A stretch of 64,000 nt of DNA from Helicobacter pylori (GCA_008032935.1 CP032039.1:1-64000), one strand, 5' to 3'. Shown: positions 20,230 through 30,163, counted from the first letter of the stretch. Numbers and translations are program-made. Notes: generated from the sequence alone by a model not told the origin.

Positions 20230-21512
20230 TTTTGAATCAAGTTGAATTACTCTCTCCAGCCGGTAATTTAAAAAAACTTAAAATCGCTCTCAACTATGGG
20301 GCTGATGCGGTTTATGGGGGGGTGAGCCATTTTTCTTTACGCAATCGCGCCAGCAAGGAATTTACTTTAGAGACCTTTAAAGAAGGGATTGACTACGCCC
20401 ATGCCTTGAATAAAAAAGTCTATGCGACCATCAATGGTTTCCCTTTCAATTCACAGCTCAAACTTTTAGAAGAACATATTGATAAAATGGCAGAATTAGA
20501 GCCAGACGCTTTTATTATCGCTGCGCCTGGTGTCATCAAGCTCGCTTTAAAAATCGCCCCGCATATCCCTATCCATTTATCCACGCAAGCGAATGTCTTG
20601 AATTTGCTGGATGCGCAAGTGTTTTATGATCTAGGGGTTAAACGCATTGTGTGCGCTAGGGAATTGAGCTTGAATGATGCGATTGAAATTAAAAAAGCCT
20701 TACCCGATTTAGAATTAGAAATCTTTGTGCATGGGAGCATGTGCTTTGCCTTTTCAGGGCGCTGCTTGATTTCGGCCTTACAAAAGGGGCGCGTGCCTAA
20801 TAGAGGGAGTTGCGCGAATGATTGCCGGTTTGATTATGAGTATTACGTGAAAAACCCTGATAACGGCGTGATGATGCGATTAGTTGAAGAAGAGGGCGTA
20901 GGCACGCATATTTTTAACGCTAAAGATTTGAACCTCTCTGGCCATATCGCTGAAATTTTAAGCTCCAACGCCATTAGCGCGCTCAAGATTGAAGGGCGCA
21001 CCAAGTCCAGTTATTACGCCGCGCAAACCACACGCATCTATCGTTTAGCGGTTGATGATTTTTACCATAACACCTTAAAACCGAGTTTTTATGCTAGCGA
21101 ATTGAACACGCTTAAAAACAGGGGTTTTACGGACGGCTATTTGATGCGAAGGCCTTTTGAAAGGCTAGACACTCAAAACCACCAAACAGCCATTAGCGAA
21201 GGGGATTTTCAAGTCAATGGCGAAATAACTGAAGACGGGCGTTTTTTTGCATGCAAATTCACCACTACCACTAACACCGCTTATGAAATCATCGCCCCCA
21301 AAAATGCGGCTATCACGCCCATAGTCAATGAAATTGGCAAGATTTACACCTTTGAAAAACGCTCTTATTTAGTGCTGTATAAAATCCTTTTAGAAAATAA
21401 CACCGAGTTAGAAACTATCCATAGCGGGAACGTGAATTTAGTGCGACTGCCCGCACCCTTACCGGCTTTTAGTTTTTTACGCACCCAAGTAGAGTCTAAA
21501 AATGGCATTTAG
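20226..21512 (+). CDS. Peptidase U32 family protein (TrhP/YegQ-like)
   Basis: This 428-aa protein carries the U32 signature EIFVHGSMCFAFSGRCLIS (about 158-176) followed by NRGSCANDCRF. It opens with VELLSPAGNLKKLK. It was once annotated as a collagenase (PrtC). Proteins of this length in other bacteria hydroxylate uridine-34 of tRNA (TrhP), and I consider that more likely. The GTG start overlaps the cheZ stop. Confidence 0.82.
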   Translation: MILNQVELLSPAGNLKKLKIALNYGADAVYGGVSHFSLRNRASKEFTLETFKEGIDYAHALNKKVYATINGFPFNSQLKLLEEHIDKMAELEPDAFIIAAPGVIKLALKIAPHIPIHLSTQANVLNLLDAQVFYDLGVKRIVCARELSLNDAIEIKKALPDLELEIFVHGSMCFAFSGRCLISALQKGRVPNRGSCANDCRFDYEYYVKNPDNGVMMRLVEEEGVGTHIFNAKDLNLSGHIAEILSSNAISALKIEGRTKSSYYAAQTTRIYRLAVDDFYHNTLKPSFYASELNTLKNRGFTDGYLMRRPFERLDTQNHQTAISEGDFQVNGEITEDGRFFACKFTTTTNTAYEIIAPKNAAITPIVNEIGKIYTFEKRSYLVLYKILLENNTELETIHSGNVNLVRLPAPLPAFSFLRTQVESKNGI

Positions 21513-21545
21513 AGATTAGGGATTACAAACGATTAAGAGAAACGC

Positions 21546-21808
21546 ATGCCATTAGAAACTATCACGCTCGCTCGTATTTATGAAGAACAAGGGTTTTTTG
21601 AAGAAGCGTTGCAAATTTATACTAATATTTTAAAAAAACCCCTGACCATGCAGAGGCGTTAAAACAAATGAAGCGTTTGGAAAAAATCCAAAAAAATGGC
21701 GCTCCTTTCAAACACGATGCATTGTTAGAGCGGCACTATTTAAATTTTATCAAAGGGGATTTTTTGAGCGTTGAGAATTTAGAACAATGGCTGGTAGAAT
21801 GGAATTGA
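21546..21808 (+). CDS. Small TPR-like protein, frameshifted as read
   Basis: The ATG at 21546 opens a TPR-like helix pair (LARIYEEQGFFEEALQIYT). The frame closes at 21657, but adding one A to the run at 21632-21638 continues it (DHAEALKQMKRLEKI...LVEWN) to the TGA at 21806-21808. That gives 87 aa. It overlaps the start of the next gene, as expected for an intact coupled pair. No function can be assigned. Confidence 0.6.
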
Positions 21809-22272
21809 AAAACATTATTTCAGAAACCCTTAATGAAATTGAAAAAATGGCTAAAACCATTGATGATGGTTTTAATACGGCGCAAAAAACGCTCTCTTTT
21901 TTCAAAACGCCCTCTCATTTGCAAAACACCCCAGACCCTAAAAATGCTAACACCCCTTTAGAGCCAAAAAACGCTGCTAAAATAGAAACGCAAGAAAAAA
22001 TCACAGAAGAAAATACAGAAGAAAAAGAAGAAGCACAAGAAATCATTATAGAAGAAATCACGCCACAAACCCCTAAGCAAGTGCCAATTTCAAACGAGAG
22101 GGTTTTTTTAAAAAATTTACTAGAGAGGACCTTAGTGTTATTGAAAGGCATGCAAGCTTTAGAAGAAAAAGACGCACTGAAGCGTTTGGATTTAGTGGTG
22201 CGTTTCTTGCAATACCAATTGAGCGTGCTTGAAAAACGGTTGGAATCTTTGGAGCGAGAAAACACAGAGTGA
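21787..22272 (+). CDS. Hypothetical Glu/Lys-rich coiled-coil protein
   Basis: This is a 161-aa soluble protein. An N-terminal helix (ISETLNEIEKMAKTIDDG) is followed by a low-complexity Glu/Thr/Lys region (about 60-105) and a C-terminal coiled coil with leucine heptads (LLERTLVLLKGMQALEEKDALKRLD). Starts at 21787 and 21799 are both possible. I do not recognise a family. It is coupled to the small TPR-like gene. Confidence 0.6.
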   Translation: MAGRMELKNIISETLNEIEKMAKTIDDGFNTAQKTLSFFKTPSHLQNTPDPKNANTPLEPKNAAKIETQEKITEENTEEKEEAQEIIIEEITPQTPKQVPISNERVFLKNLLERTLVLLKGMQALEEKDALKRLDLVVRFLQYQLSVLEKRLESLERENTE

Positions 22273-22399
22273 AAAATGAGCAAAGGAATTTTTTAAAAAC
22301 ATTAAAAAATAAGGCTTTAATTTTCAATATTCCATGAAAACAAAGCCTTAAATTTCCATTAATAACTATGATAATGTTTTGAATTTTTATTTTTAAGAC

Positions 22400-22417
22400 A
22401 TCTTTAAGGTATCTTTA
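22400..22417 (+). promoter_or_regulatory. Direct repeat ATCTTTA x2 upstream of arsR
   Basis: Two copies of ATCTTTA start 11 bp apart (22400 and 22411) just before the -10 box TAGAAT at 22430-22435. OmpR-family regulators bind such helical-turn repeats, and ArsR is known to regulate its own gene, so this is a candidate ArsR operator. Confidence 0.4.
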
Positions 22418-22507
22418 GTAATAAAATGCTAGAATTAGTCCCTTAAAACATTAACAGAGTTAATCGTTTTTAAAGTTGTAAAAATCATTGAAGGAGTTAA
22501 TTGAAGT

Positions 22508-23185
22508 ATGATAGAAGTTTTAATGATAGAAGATGATATAGAACTAGCCGAGTTTTTGAGCGAGTTTTTGCTCCAACATGGCATTCATGTAACCAATTAC
22601 GATGAGCCATATACCGGTCTTAGTGCGGCTAACACACAAAATTATGATTTGTTGTTGTTGGATTTAACTTTGCCTAATTTAGACGGGCTTGAAGTGTGTA
22701 AGCGCATCTCCAAACAAAAACATATCCCTATTATTATTTCTTCAGCAAGAAGCGATGTGGAAGATAAGATTAAAGCGCTAGATTATGGGGCTGATGATTA
22801 CCTCCCTAAACCCTATGATCCTAAAGAATTACTAGCTCGCATCCAATCCTTACTCAGGCGTTCTCATAAAAAAGAAGAAGTGAGTGAGCCAGGCGATGCG
22901 AATATCTTTAGGGTAGATAAGGATAGCCGAGAAGTGTATATGCATGAAAAAAAGCTAGACTTAACTAGGGCTGAATATGAAATCCTTTCGCTTCTCATTA
23001 GCAAAAAAGGTTATGTGTTTAGCCGTGAAAGCATTGCGATTGAGAGCGAGAGCATCAACCCTGAAAGCTCTAATAAAAGCATTGACGTGATCATTGGCCG
23101 TTTGCGATCTAAGATTGAAAAAAATCCTAAGCAACCGCAATACATCATCTCTGTTAGAGGGATTGGTTATAAATTAGAATACTGA
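22508..23185 (+). CDS. arsR: Acid-responsive response regulator ArsR (OmpR family)
   Basis: The receiver domain (1-120) has acidic residues E8-D9-D10, the phosphorylation site D52 ([13 protein letters not shown]) and Lys in PKPYDPKE. The winged-helix DNA-binding domain (about 130-225) ends [11 protein letters not shown]. ArsR controls urease, acid-adaptation and outer-membrane genes. It is followed by its sensor kinase gene 23 bp on. AAGGAG lies 13-18 bp upstream of the start. Confidence 0.95.
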   Translation: MIEVLMIEDDIELAEFLSEFLLQHGIHVTNYDEPYTGLSAANTQNYDLLLLDLTLPNLDGLEVCKRISKQKHIPIIISSARSDVEDKIKALDYGADDYLPKPYDPKELLARIQSLLRRSHKKEEVSEPGDANIFRVDKDSREVYMHEKKLDLTRAEYEILSLLISKKGYVFSRESIAIESESINPESSNKSIDVIIGRLRSKIEKNPKQPQYIISVRGIGYKLEY

Positions 23186-23208
23186 TTCTAATAAGGAGTT
23201 AAGGGATT

Positions 23209-24551
23209 TTGCGTTTCTCTATCTTTTTTAAGGTTGTCGCTTTGTTTATGATAACGCTCTTTAGTTTTGGAGCGTTCGCTTATTATTTCGTGTCTTCTCA
23301 AATCAGTCACGAAAACTATCAAAACGAAATGCGCCATTACCAGTTTGTTACCACTATCAATGAAATTTTAAATAACTACCCTGATTATAGAGCCATAGAA
23401 GATTATCTCTATAAAATCGGTTTTAGAGAAACCACGATAGAAAATTTAGAAAAGGTTTTAACCAAAAGACGCCACCAGTTGCACCATAGGAATATTGGGT
23501 ATGCGGAAGTGTTCAAATTCAGCGATATGGTTTTTATCCTTTTAAAAAAAGATGAGCATTTTGTGCTTTATAAAGATTTGCATTCGGTTTCTTATAGGAA
23601 TTATTTCTTAGCGATTACGGTGGGTTTATTGTTGATTTTGTTCCTCTTTTTATTTGTTTTGCAGAGCTTGTTGCCCTTAAGAGAGTTAAGATCTCAAGTG
23701 AAACGCTTCGCTCAAGGGGACAAAAGCGTGAGTTGTAAAAGCAAGCAAAAAGATGAAATAGGGGATCTGGCTAACGAATTTGACAATTGCATCCAAAAAT
23801 CAATGCGATGAATGAATCTCGGGTTTTATTTTTGCGCTCTATCATGCATGAATTGCGCACCCCTATCACTAAGGGCAAGATATTAAGCTCTATACTCAAA
23901 GAAGAATTGCCACAAAAACGCTTCATTTCCATTTTTGATCACCTAAACACGCTGATTGAGCAATTTGCCCGCATTGAGCAGCTCGCTTCCAAAAACTATG
24001 GGAGCAATAAAGAAAAATTTTTAATGAGCGATTTGATAGACAAGATTGAAAAAATGCTTTTAATTGATGAGGATAAAAAAAGCCCTATCCATGTATCCTC
24101 TTCAAATTACATCATTGAAGCGGACTTTGAATTGTTTTCTATAGCGTTAAAAAACATGGTAGATAATGCGATCAAATACAGCGATGACAAACAGGTGTTT
24201 TTGGATTTCATCGGCAATGATTTGGTGGTGTCCAATAAAAGCAAACCTTTAAAAGAAGATTTTGAAAAATATTTGCAACCCTACTTTAAATCTTCTAACC
24301 CCAGCCAAGCCCATGGTTTTGGGTTAGGCATGTATATCATTAAAAACGCTTTAGAGGCTATGGGATTGAATTTGAGCTATCATTACAGCAATGGAAGAAT
24401 TTGTTTCACTATCCATGATTGCGTTTTTAATAGTTTTTACGATTTAGAAGAAGATGATGAAGAGCTACCCCCCCCCCCCGAAAATTTGAGAGAGGTGAGC
24501 GCAATGGAGGGGACAGAAAAAGCCAATTGTGGGGTTAAAGAAAAACAATAA
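23209..24551 (+). CDS. arsS: Acid-sensing histidine kinase ArsS, frameshifted as read
   Basis: The TTG start has AAGGAG ten bases upstream. Two transmembrane helices (about 7-27 and 133-153) flank a periplasmic sensor rich in His and acidic residues, followed by HAMP (LPLRELRSQVKRFAQGD). The frame stops at 23811 because an A run at 23796-23800 is one short. Adding one A joins the kinase core: H-box MHELRTPITKGK, N-box MVDNAIKY and G-box GFGLGMYI, giving 447 aa. Near the 3' end is a run of 12 C (24468-24479) coding PPPP, a slipped-strand site that can change the C-terminal tail. Confidence 0.9.
24468..24479 (+). repeat. Poly-C tract (C12) in the arsS 3' end
   Basis: Twelve consecutive C residues code for prolines about 24 codons before the stop. 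Homopolymers of this length are typical phase-variable sites in H. pylori. Slippage would swap the ArsS tail without touching the catalytic domain. Confidence 0.85.
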
Positions 24552-24560
24552 AGAGAGAAC

Positions 24561-25532
24561 ATGTTCAAACGATTGAGAAGATTACGAAGCAGCGAAAATT
24601 TAAGGGCGATGGTGAGAGAAACGCGTCTAAATACTGATGATTTCATCGCTCCCTTATTTGTCATAGAAAGCGATAGTTATATTAAAAATGAAATCAGTTC
24701 CATGCCTGGCGTTTATCAAATGAGCATGGAGCCTCTTTTAAAAGAATGCGAAGAATTAGTGGGTTTAGGCGTCAAAGCCGTTTTATTGTTTGGCATTCCT
24801 AAACATAAGGACGCTACAGGAAGCCATGCGTTAAATAAGGATCACATTGTCGCAAAAGCTACGAGAGAAATTAAAAAACGATTCAAGGATTTGATCGTTA
24901 TAGCGGATTTGTGTTTTTGTGAATACACCGACCATGGGCATTGCGGGATTTTAGAAAACGATTCTGTGTCTAACGATAAAACGCTAGAGATTTTAAATCT
25001 TCAAGGGCTTATTTTGGCTGAAAGCGGCGTGGATATTCTAGCCCCAAGCAACATGATGGATGGGAATGTTTTGAGCTTGAGAAAAACGCTAGATAACGCC
25101 GGCTATACCCACACGCCCATCATGAGCTATTCCACCAAATTTGCGAGCAATTACTATGGGCCTTTTAGAGATGCGGCAAACTCTGCGCCGAGTTTTGGCG
25201 ATCGCAAAAGCTATCAAATGGATTACGCTAATAAAAAAGAAGCGCTTTTAGAAAGTTTAGAAGATGAAAAACAGGGTGCGGATATTTTAATGGTGAAACC
25301 GGCTTTGGCGTATTTGGATATTGTTAAAGAAATCAGAGATCACACTTTGCTCCCTTTAGCGCTCTATAATGTGAGCGGGGAATACGCCATGCTCAAACTC
25401 GCTCAAAAACACAACCTGATCAACTATGAAAGCGTTTTATTAGAAACGATGACTTGTTTTAAAAGAGCGGGAGCGGATATGATTATTAGCTATCATGCTA
25501 AAGAAGTGGCTAACTTATTACAAAGGAATTGA
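24561..25532 (+). CDS. hemB: Delta-aminolevulinic acid dehydratase (porphobilinogen synthase)
   Basis: This enzyme joins two aminolevulinate molecules in haem synthesis. It has the metal-site cysteine region [14 protein letters not shown] (about 116-129), first active-site Lys in MSYSTKFAS (about 192) and Schiff-base Lys in [13 protein letters not shown] (about 246). At 323 aa it has the usual length. It lies 9 bp after arsS and directly abuts the next gene. Confidence 0.95.
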   Translation: MFKRLRRLRSSENLRAMVRETRLNTDDFIAPLFVIESDSYIKNEISSMPGVYQMSMEPLLKECEELVGLGVKAVLLFGIPKHKDATGSHALNKDHIVAKATREIKKRFKDLIVIADLCFCEYTDHGHCGILENDSVSNDKTLEILNLQGLILAESGVDILAPSNMMDGNVLSLRKTLDNAGYTHTPIMSYSTKFASNYYGPFRDAANSAPSFGDRKSYQMDYANKKEALLESLEDEKQGADILMVKPALAYLDIVKEIRDHTLLPLALYNVSGEYAMLKLAQKHNLINYESVLLETMTCFKRAGADMIISYHAKEVANLLQRN

Positions 25533-26255
25533 ATGGGACGAGCGTTTGAATACAGAAGAGCGGCTAAAGAAAAACGATGGGATAAGATGAGTAAGGTTTT
25601 CCCCAAGCTCGCCAAAGCGATCACTCTAGCGGCAAAAGAGGGCGGGAGCGAGCCGGACACGAACGCCAAACTACGAACGGCGATTTTAAACGCTAAAGCG
25701 CAAAACATGCCTAAAGACAATATTGATGCAGCGATTAAAAGAGCGAGCAGTAAAGAGGGGAATTTGAGTGAAATCACTTATGAGGGTAAGGCGAATTTTG
25801 GCGTGCTAATCATTATGGAATGCATGACTGATAACCCCACTAGAACCATTGCTAACCTTAAAAGCTATTTCAATAAAACGCAAGGGGCGAGCATCGTGCC
25901 TAATGGCTCTTTAGAGTTTATGTTTAACCGAAAAAGCGTGTTTGAATGCTTGAAAAGTGAAGTGGAAAATTTAAAACTCAGCCTAGAAGATTTGGAATTC
26001 GCTCTCATTGATTATGGCTTGGAAGAATTAGAAGAAGTGGAAGAAAAGATTATTATTAGGGGGGATTATAACAGCTTCAAGCTCTTAAATGAGGGGTTTG
26101 AAAGCTTGAGGTTGCCCATTTTAAAAGCGAGTTTGCAACGCATCGCTACAACGCCCATTGAATTGAATGACGAACAAATGGAGCTTACCGAAAAATTACT
26201 AGACAGGATTGAAGACGATGATGATGTGGTCGCGCTTTATACGAATATTGAGTGA
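25533..26255 (+). CDS. YebC/PmpR family protein
   Basis: This is a 240-aa YebC-type protein with the typical start [21 protein letters not shown] and the motif [12 protein letters not shown]. The C-terminus is acidic ([14 protein letters not shown]). The family is annotated as transcriptional regulators, and more recent work ties some members to translation of difficult sequences. Its ATG follows the hemB stop with no gap. Confidence 0.93.
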   Translation: MGRAFEYRRAAKEKRWDKMSKVFPKLAKAITLAAKEGGSEPDTNAKLRTAILNAKAQNMPKDNIDAAIKRASSKEGNLSEITYEGKANFGVLIIMECMTDNPTRTIANLKSYFNKTQGASIVPNGSLEFMFNRKSVFECLKSEVENLKLSLEDLEFALIDYGLEELEEVEEKIIIRGDYNSFKLLNEGFESLRLPILKASLQRIATTPIELNDEQMELTEKLLDRIEDDDDVVALYTNIE

Positions 26256-26303
26256 AATGCAAAAAGGCTCAAAGTATTTTTTAAAACCACCCAAGCAAGA
26301 AAT

Positions 26304-26528
26304 CCTAAACATCTTTAGCGTTTGGGATGAATGCCGCTAATTTTAGTATAACACCTCCATGCATTTGCATCTAGCGCAGGAAGCGCACAAAGTTACGCCT
26401 TTATAAGATATGATGCGTGAAAGCTGTAGGGGATGCGTTGAGGCTCAAACTCTGTAAAATCCCTTAGGGACACAGAGCGAGAAACTCTCCCCCAACATCA
26501 GGAAGCCCAATCGTCTTTAGCGTTTGGG
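26304..26528 (+). mobile_element. Palindrome-bounded structured element, copy 1 (IS200/IS605-like remnant, no transposase)
   Basis: The left end hairpin is CCTAAAC...GTTTGGG (26304-26326) and the right end hairpin is CCCAA...TTGGG (26506-26528). Both loops contain CTTTAGC. Inside is the stem CTCTGT...ACAGAG (26450-26477) with a nested CCC-TTA-GGG. The same architecture recurs inverted at 55168-55395. Imperfect palindromes at both ends are typical of IS200/IS605 elements and their non-autonomous derivatives. No protein frame spans it. Origin is inferred. Confidence 0.5.
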
Positions 26529-26748
26529 CGCTTCGCCAATGAAAACCGACAAAAAGTTTTGTTGCTATAAGCTTGTAAAATCCTATAAAGATTTATAAAA
26601 CTCATTTTTATTGGATTTTAACCTTATTTTGATTGAATAAAGGTTTTTGTTTTGATCAAATATGAATAGCTTTTTCAATATTCTTTTTTAAAAAACTTGT
26701 TTTTAAGCTTTTTATAGTTAATTTTTATTTTGTAAGTTATTTTTTAAA

Positions 26749-26870
26749 GCGGATAGGGGATTTTGAAATAACGCCCCCTTTAACTCCATTAAATCCGAGC
26801 GCTTTAAAAAATTATCGCTTGTAAGCTCTTTTATATTTGTTTTAAAACGCCTTTGAGTGTTTTTATTATC
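26749..26870 (+). repeat. Dispersed intergenic repeat, copy B
   Basis: Blocks shared with copies C, D and E: GGATAGGGG, ATTTTGAAATAAC, CCCCC arm, GAGCGC, ATCGCTTG, GCTCTT, and AAACGCCTTTGAGTGTTTTT. The GGGG and CCCC blocks can pair across the ATTTTGAAAT loop. Confidence 0.65.
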
Positions 26871-27007
26871 AATATAAGAGCGAATCCAAACCCTAGATTT
26901 GTGGATTTTTAATCTCAATACCCACCAATAGAGGCACTTAATCCCCATTTGATAGCGCGAAAGCGGAAAGATTTCTATAAGATTAATCATAGCCCCTAAA
27001 CTCTGGC

Positions 27008-27928
27008 TTATTGCGTATCATCTTGCGTGTCGTTTTGCGCGTCATCTTGCAAATTATCAGAATTCTTGCCAATCACTTCTTCTAACACTTTACAACTACC
27101 GCTAAAGCCTAAAGTGCAACCTTTCTTATAATACGAAATGGCTTTATCCAAATCCTTTGGAGTGCCCTTACCCGTGTAATACATCACCGCCACATTATGA
27201 CAACCGCTCCCTTCTTTTAAAGAACACCCCTTTTTATAAAGATTCAAGGCCTGCTCTTCATTTTGTCTGACATAAAGACCGGCTTCATACATATAGCCTA
27301 AACTCACACAGCTCGCTCCGTCTTTTAAATGGCACCCTCTTTTAAAATTCGTAAGGGCTTTTTTCAAATCCTTCTCCACGCCTTTTGCGTTCCTATACAT
27401 ATACCCTGTAAAGTTACAACTAATACCATAATTCAAACTGCAAGCGTATTTAGAAAGAGAAAGGGCTTTGGCATAATTTTGCTTAACGCCCGTGCCATTA
27501 AAATACATAAAACCTAAACTACCGCAACTCACCCCACCCTTTAAGTGGCACCCTCTCCTATAATAATAGAGAGCCTTTGGAAGGTTTTTTTGAACGCCAT
27601 CGCCATCTTCATACATAGAGCCTAAACTCGCGCAAGCCAAATGATTCCTCAAATTGCACCCTCTTCTGTAATAAAAAACGGCTTTTGGAATATTCTGATC
27701 CACGCTATCGCCATCTTCATACATAGAGCCCAAACTCGTGCAACTCACCCCCACCCTTAAATTACAGCTCCTCTTATAAAAAGCCACCGCTTTATGGTAA
27801 TCCCCTCTCTTAAAGGCTTGAGTAGCCATTTTAAAATATGTCTCACCGGTTGTAGCCATCAAATGACTGAAACAGCCCGCCACCACCAACCAAATAAAAA
27901 CCCATTTTTTAGTCCAACTCTTTATCAT
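27008..27928 (-). CDS. hcpD: Helicobacter cysteine-rich protein D (Sel1-like repeats)
   Basis: I place the start at the ATG at 27926-27928, with AAGGAATGAG upstream, which gives 306 aa with a signal peptide (MIKSWTKKWVFIWLVVAGCF). Six to seven 36-residue Sel1-like repeats follow, each with a cysteine pair eight residues apart (such as CHLKGGVSC). These form the disulfide-linked Hcp superhelix. Hcp proteins are secreted and provoke host immune responses. The C-terminus is a short Asp/Gln repeat (DDAQNDTQDDTQ) encoded by imperfect tandem DNA. Confidence 0.9.
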   Translation of the reverse strand: MIKSWTKKWVFIWLVVAGCFSHLMATTGETYFKMATQAFKRGDYHKAVAFYKRSCNLRVGVSCTSLGSMYEDGDSVDQNIPKAVFYYRRGCNLRNHLACASLGSMYEDGDGVQKNLPKALYYYRRGCHLKGGVSCGSLGFMYFNGTGVKQNYAKALSLSKYACSLNYGISCNFTGYMYRNAKGVEKDLKKALTNFKRGCHLKDGASCVSLGYMYEAGLYVRQNEEQALNLYKKGCSLKEGSGCHNVAVMYYTGKGTPKDLDKAISYYKKGCTLGFSGSCKVLEEVIGKNSDNLQDDAQNDTQDDTQ

Positions 27929-27997
27929 CTCATTCCTTACAAAACTAAGCCAAAGCTCACACAAAGAAAAATCAGTAAAACCCCAATCTAATTGGTT

Positions 27998-28010
27998 ATT
28001 ATAGTATAAT
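27998..28010. promoter_or_regulatory. Back-to-back divergent -10 boxes (hcpD / glycosyltransferase)
   Basis: ATTATA at 27998-28003 (TATAAT on the minus strand, towards hcpD) and TATAAT at 28005-28010 (plus strand) are one base apart. The two transcripts must compete for polymerase. Confidence 0.5.
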
Positions 28011-28077
28011 ATTCAAAAAATAAATTCAACTTTGGATTAAATTTAATTAAAAACCTGTTTTAGGAAAACAACTTAAA

Positions 28078-29190
28078 ATGAGTATTATTATTCCTATTGT
28101 CATCGCTTTTGACAACAACTATGTGATCCCAGCTGGCGTGAGCTTGTATTCCATGCTAGCTTGTGCTAAAGTAGAAAATCCTCAATCACAAAATGATAGT
28201 GAAAAACTTTTTTATAAAATCCACTGCCTGGTGGATAACTTGAGCTTTGAAAACCAGCGCAAATTAAAAGAGACTCTAGCCCCCTTTAGCGCTTTTATGA
28301 GCCTAGAATTTTTAGACATTTCAACCCCCAATCTTTCTTCAATAGAACCCTCTGCGATGGATAAAATCAATGAAGCTTTTTTGCAACTCAATATTTACGC
28401 TAAAACGCGCTTTTCTAAAATGGTCATGTGCCGCTTGTTTTTGGCTTCTTTATTCCCGCAATACGACAAAATCATCATGTTTGATGCGGACACTTTGTTT
28501 TTAAACGATGTGAGCGGAAGTTTTTTTATCCCGCTAGATGGTTATTATTTTGGAGCGGCTAAAGATTTTGCTTCCGATAAAAGCCCTAAACATTTTCAAA
28601 TAGCGCGAGAAAAAGACCCTCGTCAAGCCTTTTCCCTTTATGAGCATTACCTTAATGAAAGCGATATGCAAATCATCTATGAAAGCAATTATAACGCCGG
28701 GTTTTTAATCGTAAATTCAAAGCTGTGGCGTGCTGATCATTTAGAAGAACGCTTATTGGATTTAGCCCATCAAAAAGGCCAATGCGTGTTTTACCCTGAA
28801 CAGGATCTTTTAACGCTCGCATGCTATCAAAAAGTTTTAATCTTACCCTATATTTATAACACCCACCCTTTCATGGCCAATCAAAAACGCTTCATCCCTG
28901 ACAAAAAAGAAATCGTCATGCTGCATTTTTATTTTGTAGGAAAACCTTGGATTTCACCCACTGCTTTATATTCTAAAGAATGGCATGAGATTCTTTTAAA
29001 AACCCCTTTTTATGCTGAATATTCCGTGAAATTCCTTAAACAAATGACAGAATGTTTAAGCCTTAAAGACAAACAAAAAACCTTTGAATTTCTTGCCCCC
29101 CTACTCAACCCAAAAACCCTTTTAGAATATGTCTTTTTTAGATTGAATAGGATTTTCAAACGCTTAAAAGAAAAATTTTTTAACTCTTAG
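28078..29190 (+). CDS. Lipopolysaccharide glycosyltransferase, family 8 (RfaJ-like)
   Basis: This 370-aa GT-A enzyme of family GT8 has the metal-binding DxD in IIMFDADTLFL (about 137-147), NYNAGFLIVNSKLWR near 208 and the C-terminal histidine region. The H. pylori enzyme at this locus has been described as an alpha-1,6-glucosyltransferase extending LPS glucan. It overlaps the convergent downstream gene by 4 bp at the stop codons. Confidence 0.85.
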   Translation: MSIIIPIVIAFDNNYVIPAGVSLYSMLACAKVENPQSQNDSEKLFYKIHCLVDNLSFENQRKLKETLAPFSAFMSLEFLDISTPNLSSIEPSAMDKINEAFLQLNIYAKTRFSKMVMCRLFLASLFPQYDKIIMFDADTLFLNDVSGSFFIPLDGYYFGAAKDFASDKSPKHFQIAREKDPRQAFSLYEHYLNESDMQIIYESNYNAGFLIVNSKLWRADHLEERLLDLAHQKGQCVFYPEQDLLTLACYQKVLILPYIYNTHPFMANQKRFIPDKKEIVMLHFYFVGKPWISPTALYSKEWHEILLKTPFYAEYSVKFLKQMTECLSLKDKQKTFEFLAPLLNPKTLLEYVFFRLNRIFKRLKEKFFNS

Positions 29191-30142
29191 CGTTCTCGTT
29201 TGGGCAACACGCTATAGGCGAATTTAACATAAATCGCCAAACTGATCAAAAGCACCGCCACGCCAACAGCCAAATACACCGCATAAGTGATTTTATCCGG
29301 TTCGCTCACGCTGAATTTAAACACGAGCATTAACGCTTCAATGGCTAATGCGATAATGATAGAGCCTAAAAACCTGATCATCGTGCGATGGATCGCATGG
29401 TGGTTATCCCCGCTATTTTTACCCAACACTTCTTCTTCAAAAATCGCCTTGACCAAATCAAAGGTGGCTAAGGCTAGGGTTAAAAGCACGATAGGGTGGA
29501 ACACTTCTTTAATGTCAAAACTGCTAAAATTGACAATCGCTGTCCAAAAGCTAGAAATGCATTTCACAAATAAAAGCAACGACACCAAAGTGAGCATGAT
29601 AGAAATCATAAAATACATGACCATGCTCCCTTCGCTAAAGGTTCTGAAATACTTTGAAGGCGAGCTGATTTCAATCGCCACCCTCAAAGGGATTTGCAAG
29701 CACACCACAAACGCTAGATCATTATTTTGATCATACACCGGGTAAGACGCGCTCACCACCAAATGGTTTCCTTTTTTAGAAGGATAGGGGTCTGTTAAAA
29801 TGCAACGCTTTTCACTCACGGCTTGATAAAAATAATATTTATCACTAAAACTGACATGCGATTCTAATTCAACCCCTTCTGTTAAATCATGCTCTAATAT
29901 CCCTTCCTTATGCCCCTGCTCTTTAAGCTGGCTTGGCTTAAGAATTAGCATGCCCTTAGCGTCTAACACAAAAAATTTTTTGCCATTTTGATTTCAGCAT
30001 GCATTTTTTTGATCTGTTTGTTTAAATAATCCAAAGTGATTTCAGGGAGGTGGTTGCGGATATTGTGCGAAAACAAATAGGTAAGATAAGCGTATAGCTC
30101 GGTGCGGATCTTGGAATATTGGACAATGTCTCTACTTAACAT
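29187..30142 (-). CDS. PDC/Cache-sensor-like membrane protein, frameshifted as read
   Basis: The start is the ATG at 30140-30142, after AAAGG. The N-terminal part (LSRDIVQYSKIRTEL...) and the part from 29969 join into 318 aa if one A is added to the run near 29986 (MAKKFFVLDAKGMLI). The N-terminal 150 residues look like a PDC/Cache sensor (VLDAKGMLILKPSQ, ASYPVYDQNNDLAFV). Four membrane helices follow. There is no kinase, GGDEF or methyl-accepting domain, so the output is unknown. Confidence 0.7.
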
Positions 30143-30163
30143 CAAAAGGCCTTTAAAAAAAAT

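Larger units (their letters stand above)
26256..27007. other. 752-bp convergent gap: palindrome-bounded element plus repeat copy B
   Basis: The gap between yebC and hcpD holds a 225-bp element with hairpin ends (26304-26528) and then a copy of the dispersed repeat (26749-26870). A 90-codon open frame on the minus strand (26718-26990) overlaps the repeat. Its sequence follows the repeat rather than any protein family, and I do not treat it as a gene. Confidence 0.55.

Noticed and set aside
26718-26990. 90-codon minus-strand frame downstream of hcpD
   Set aside because: It overlaps repeat copy B, its codons follow the repeat rather than a protein, the reading frame is not kept in the other repeat copies, and no ribosome site is evident.
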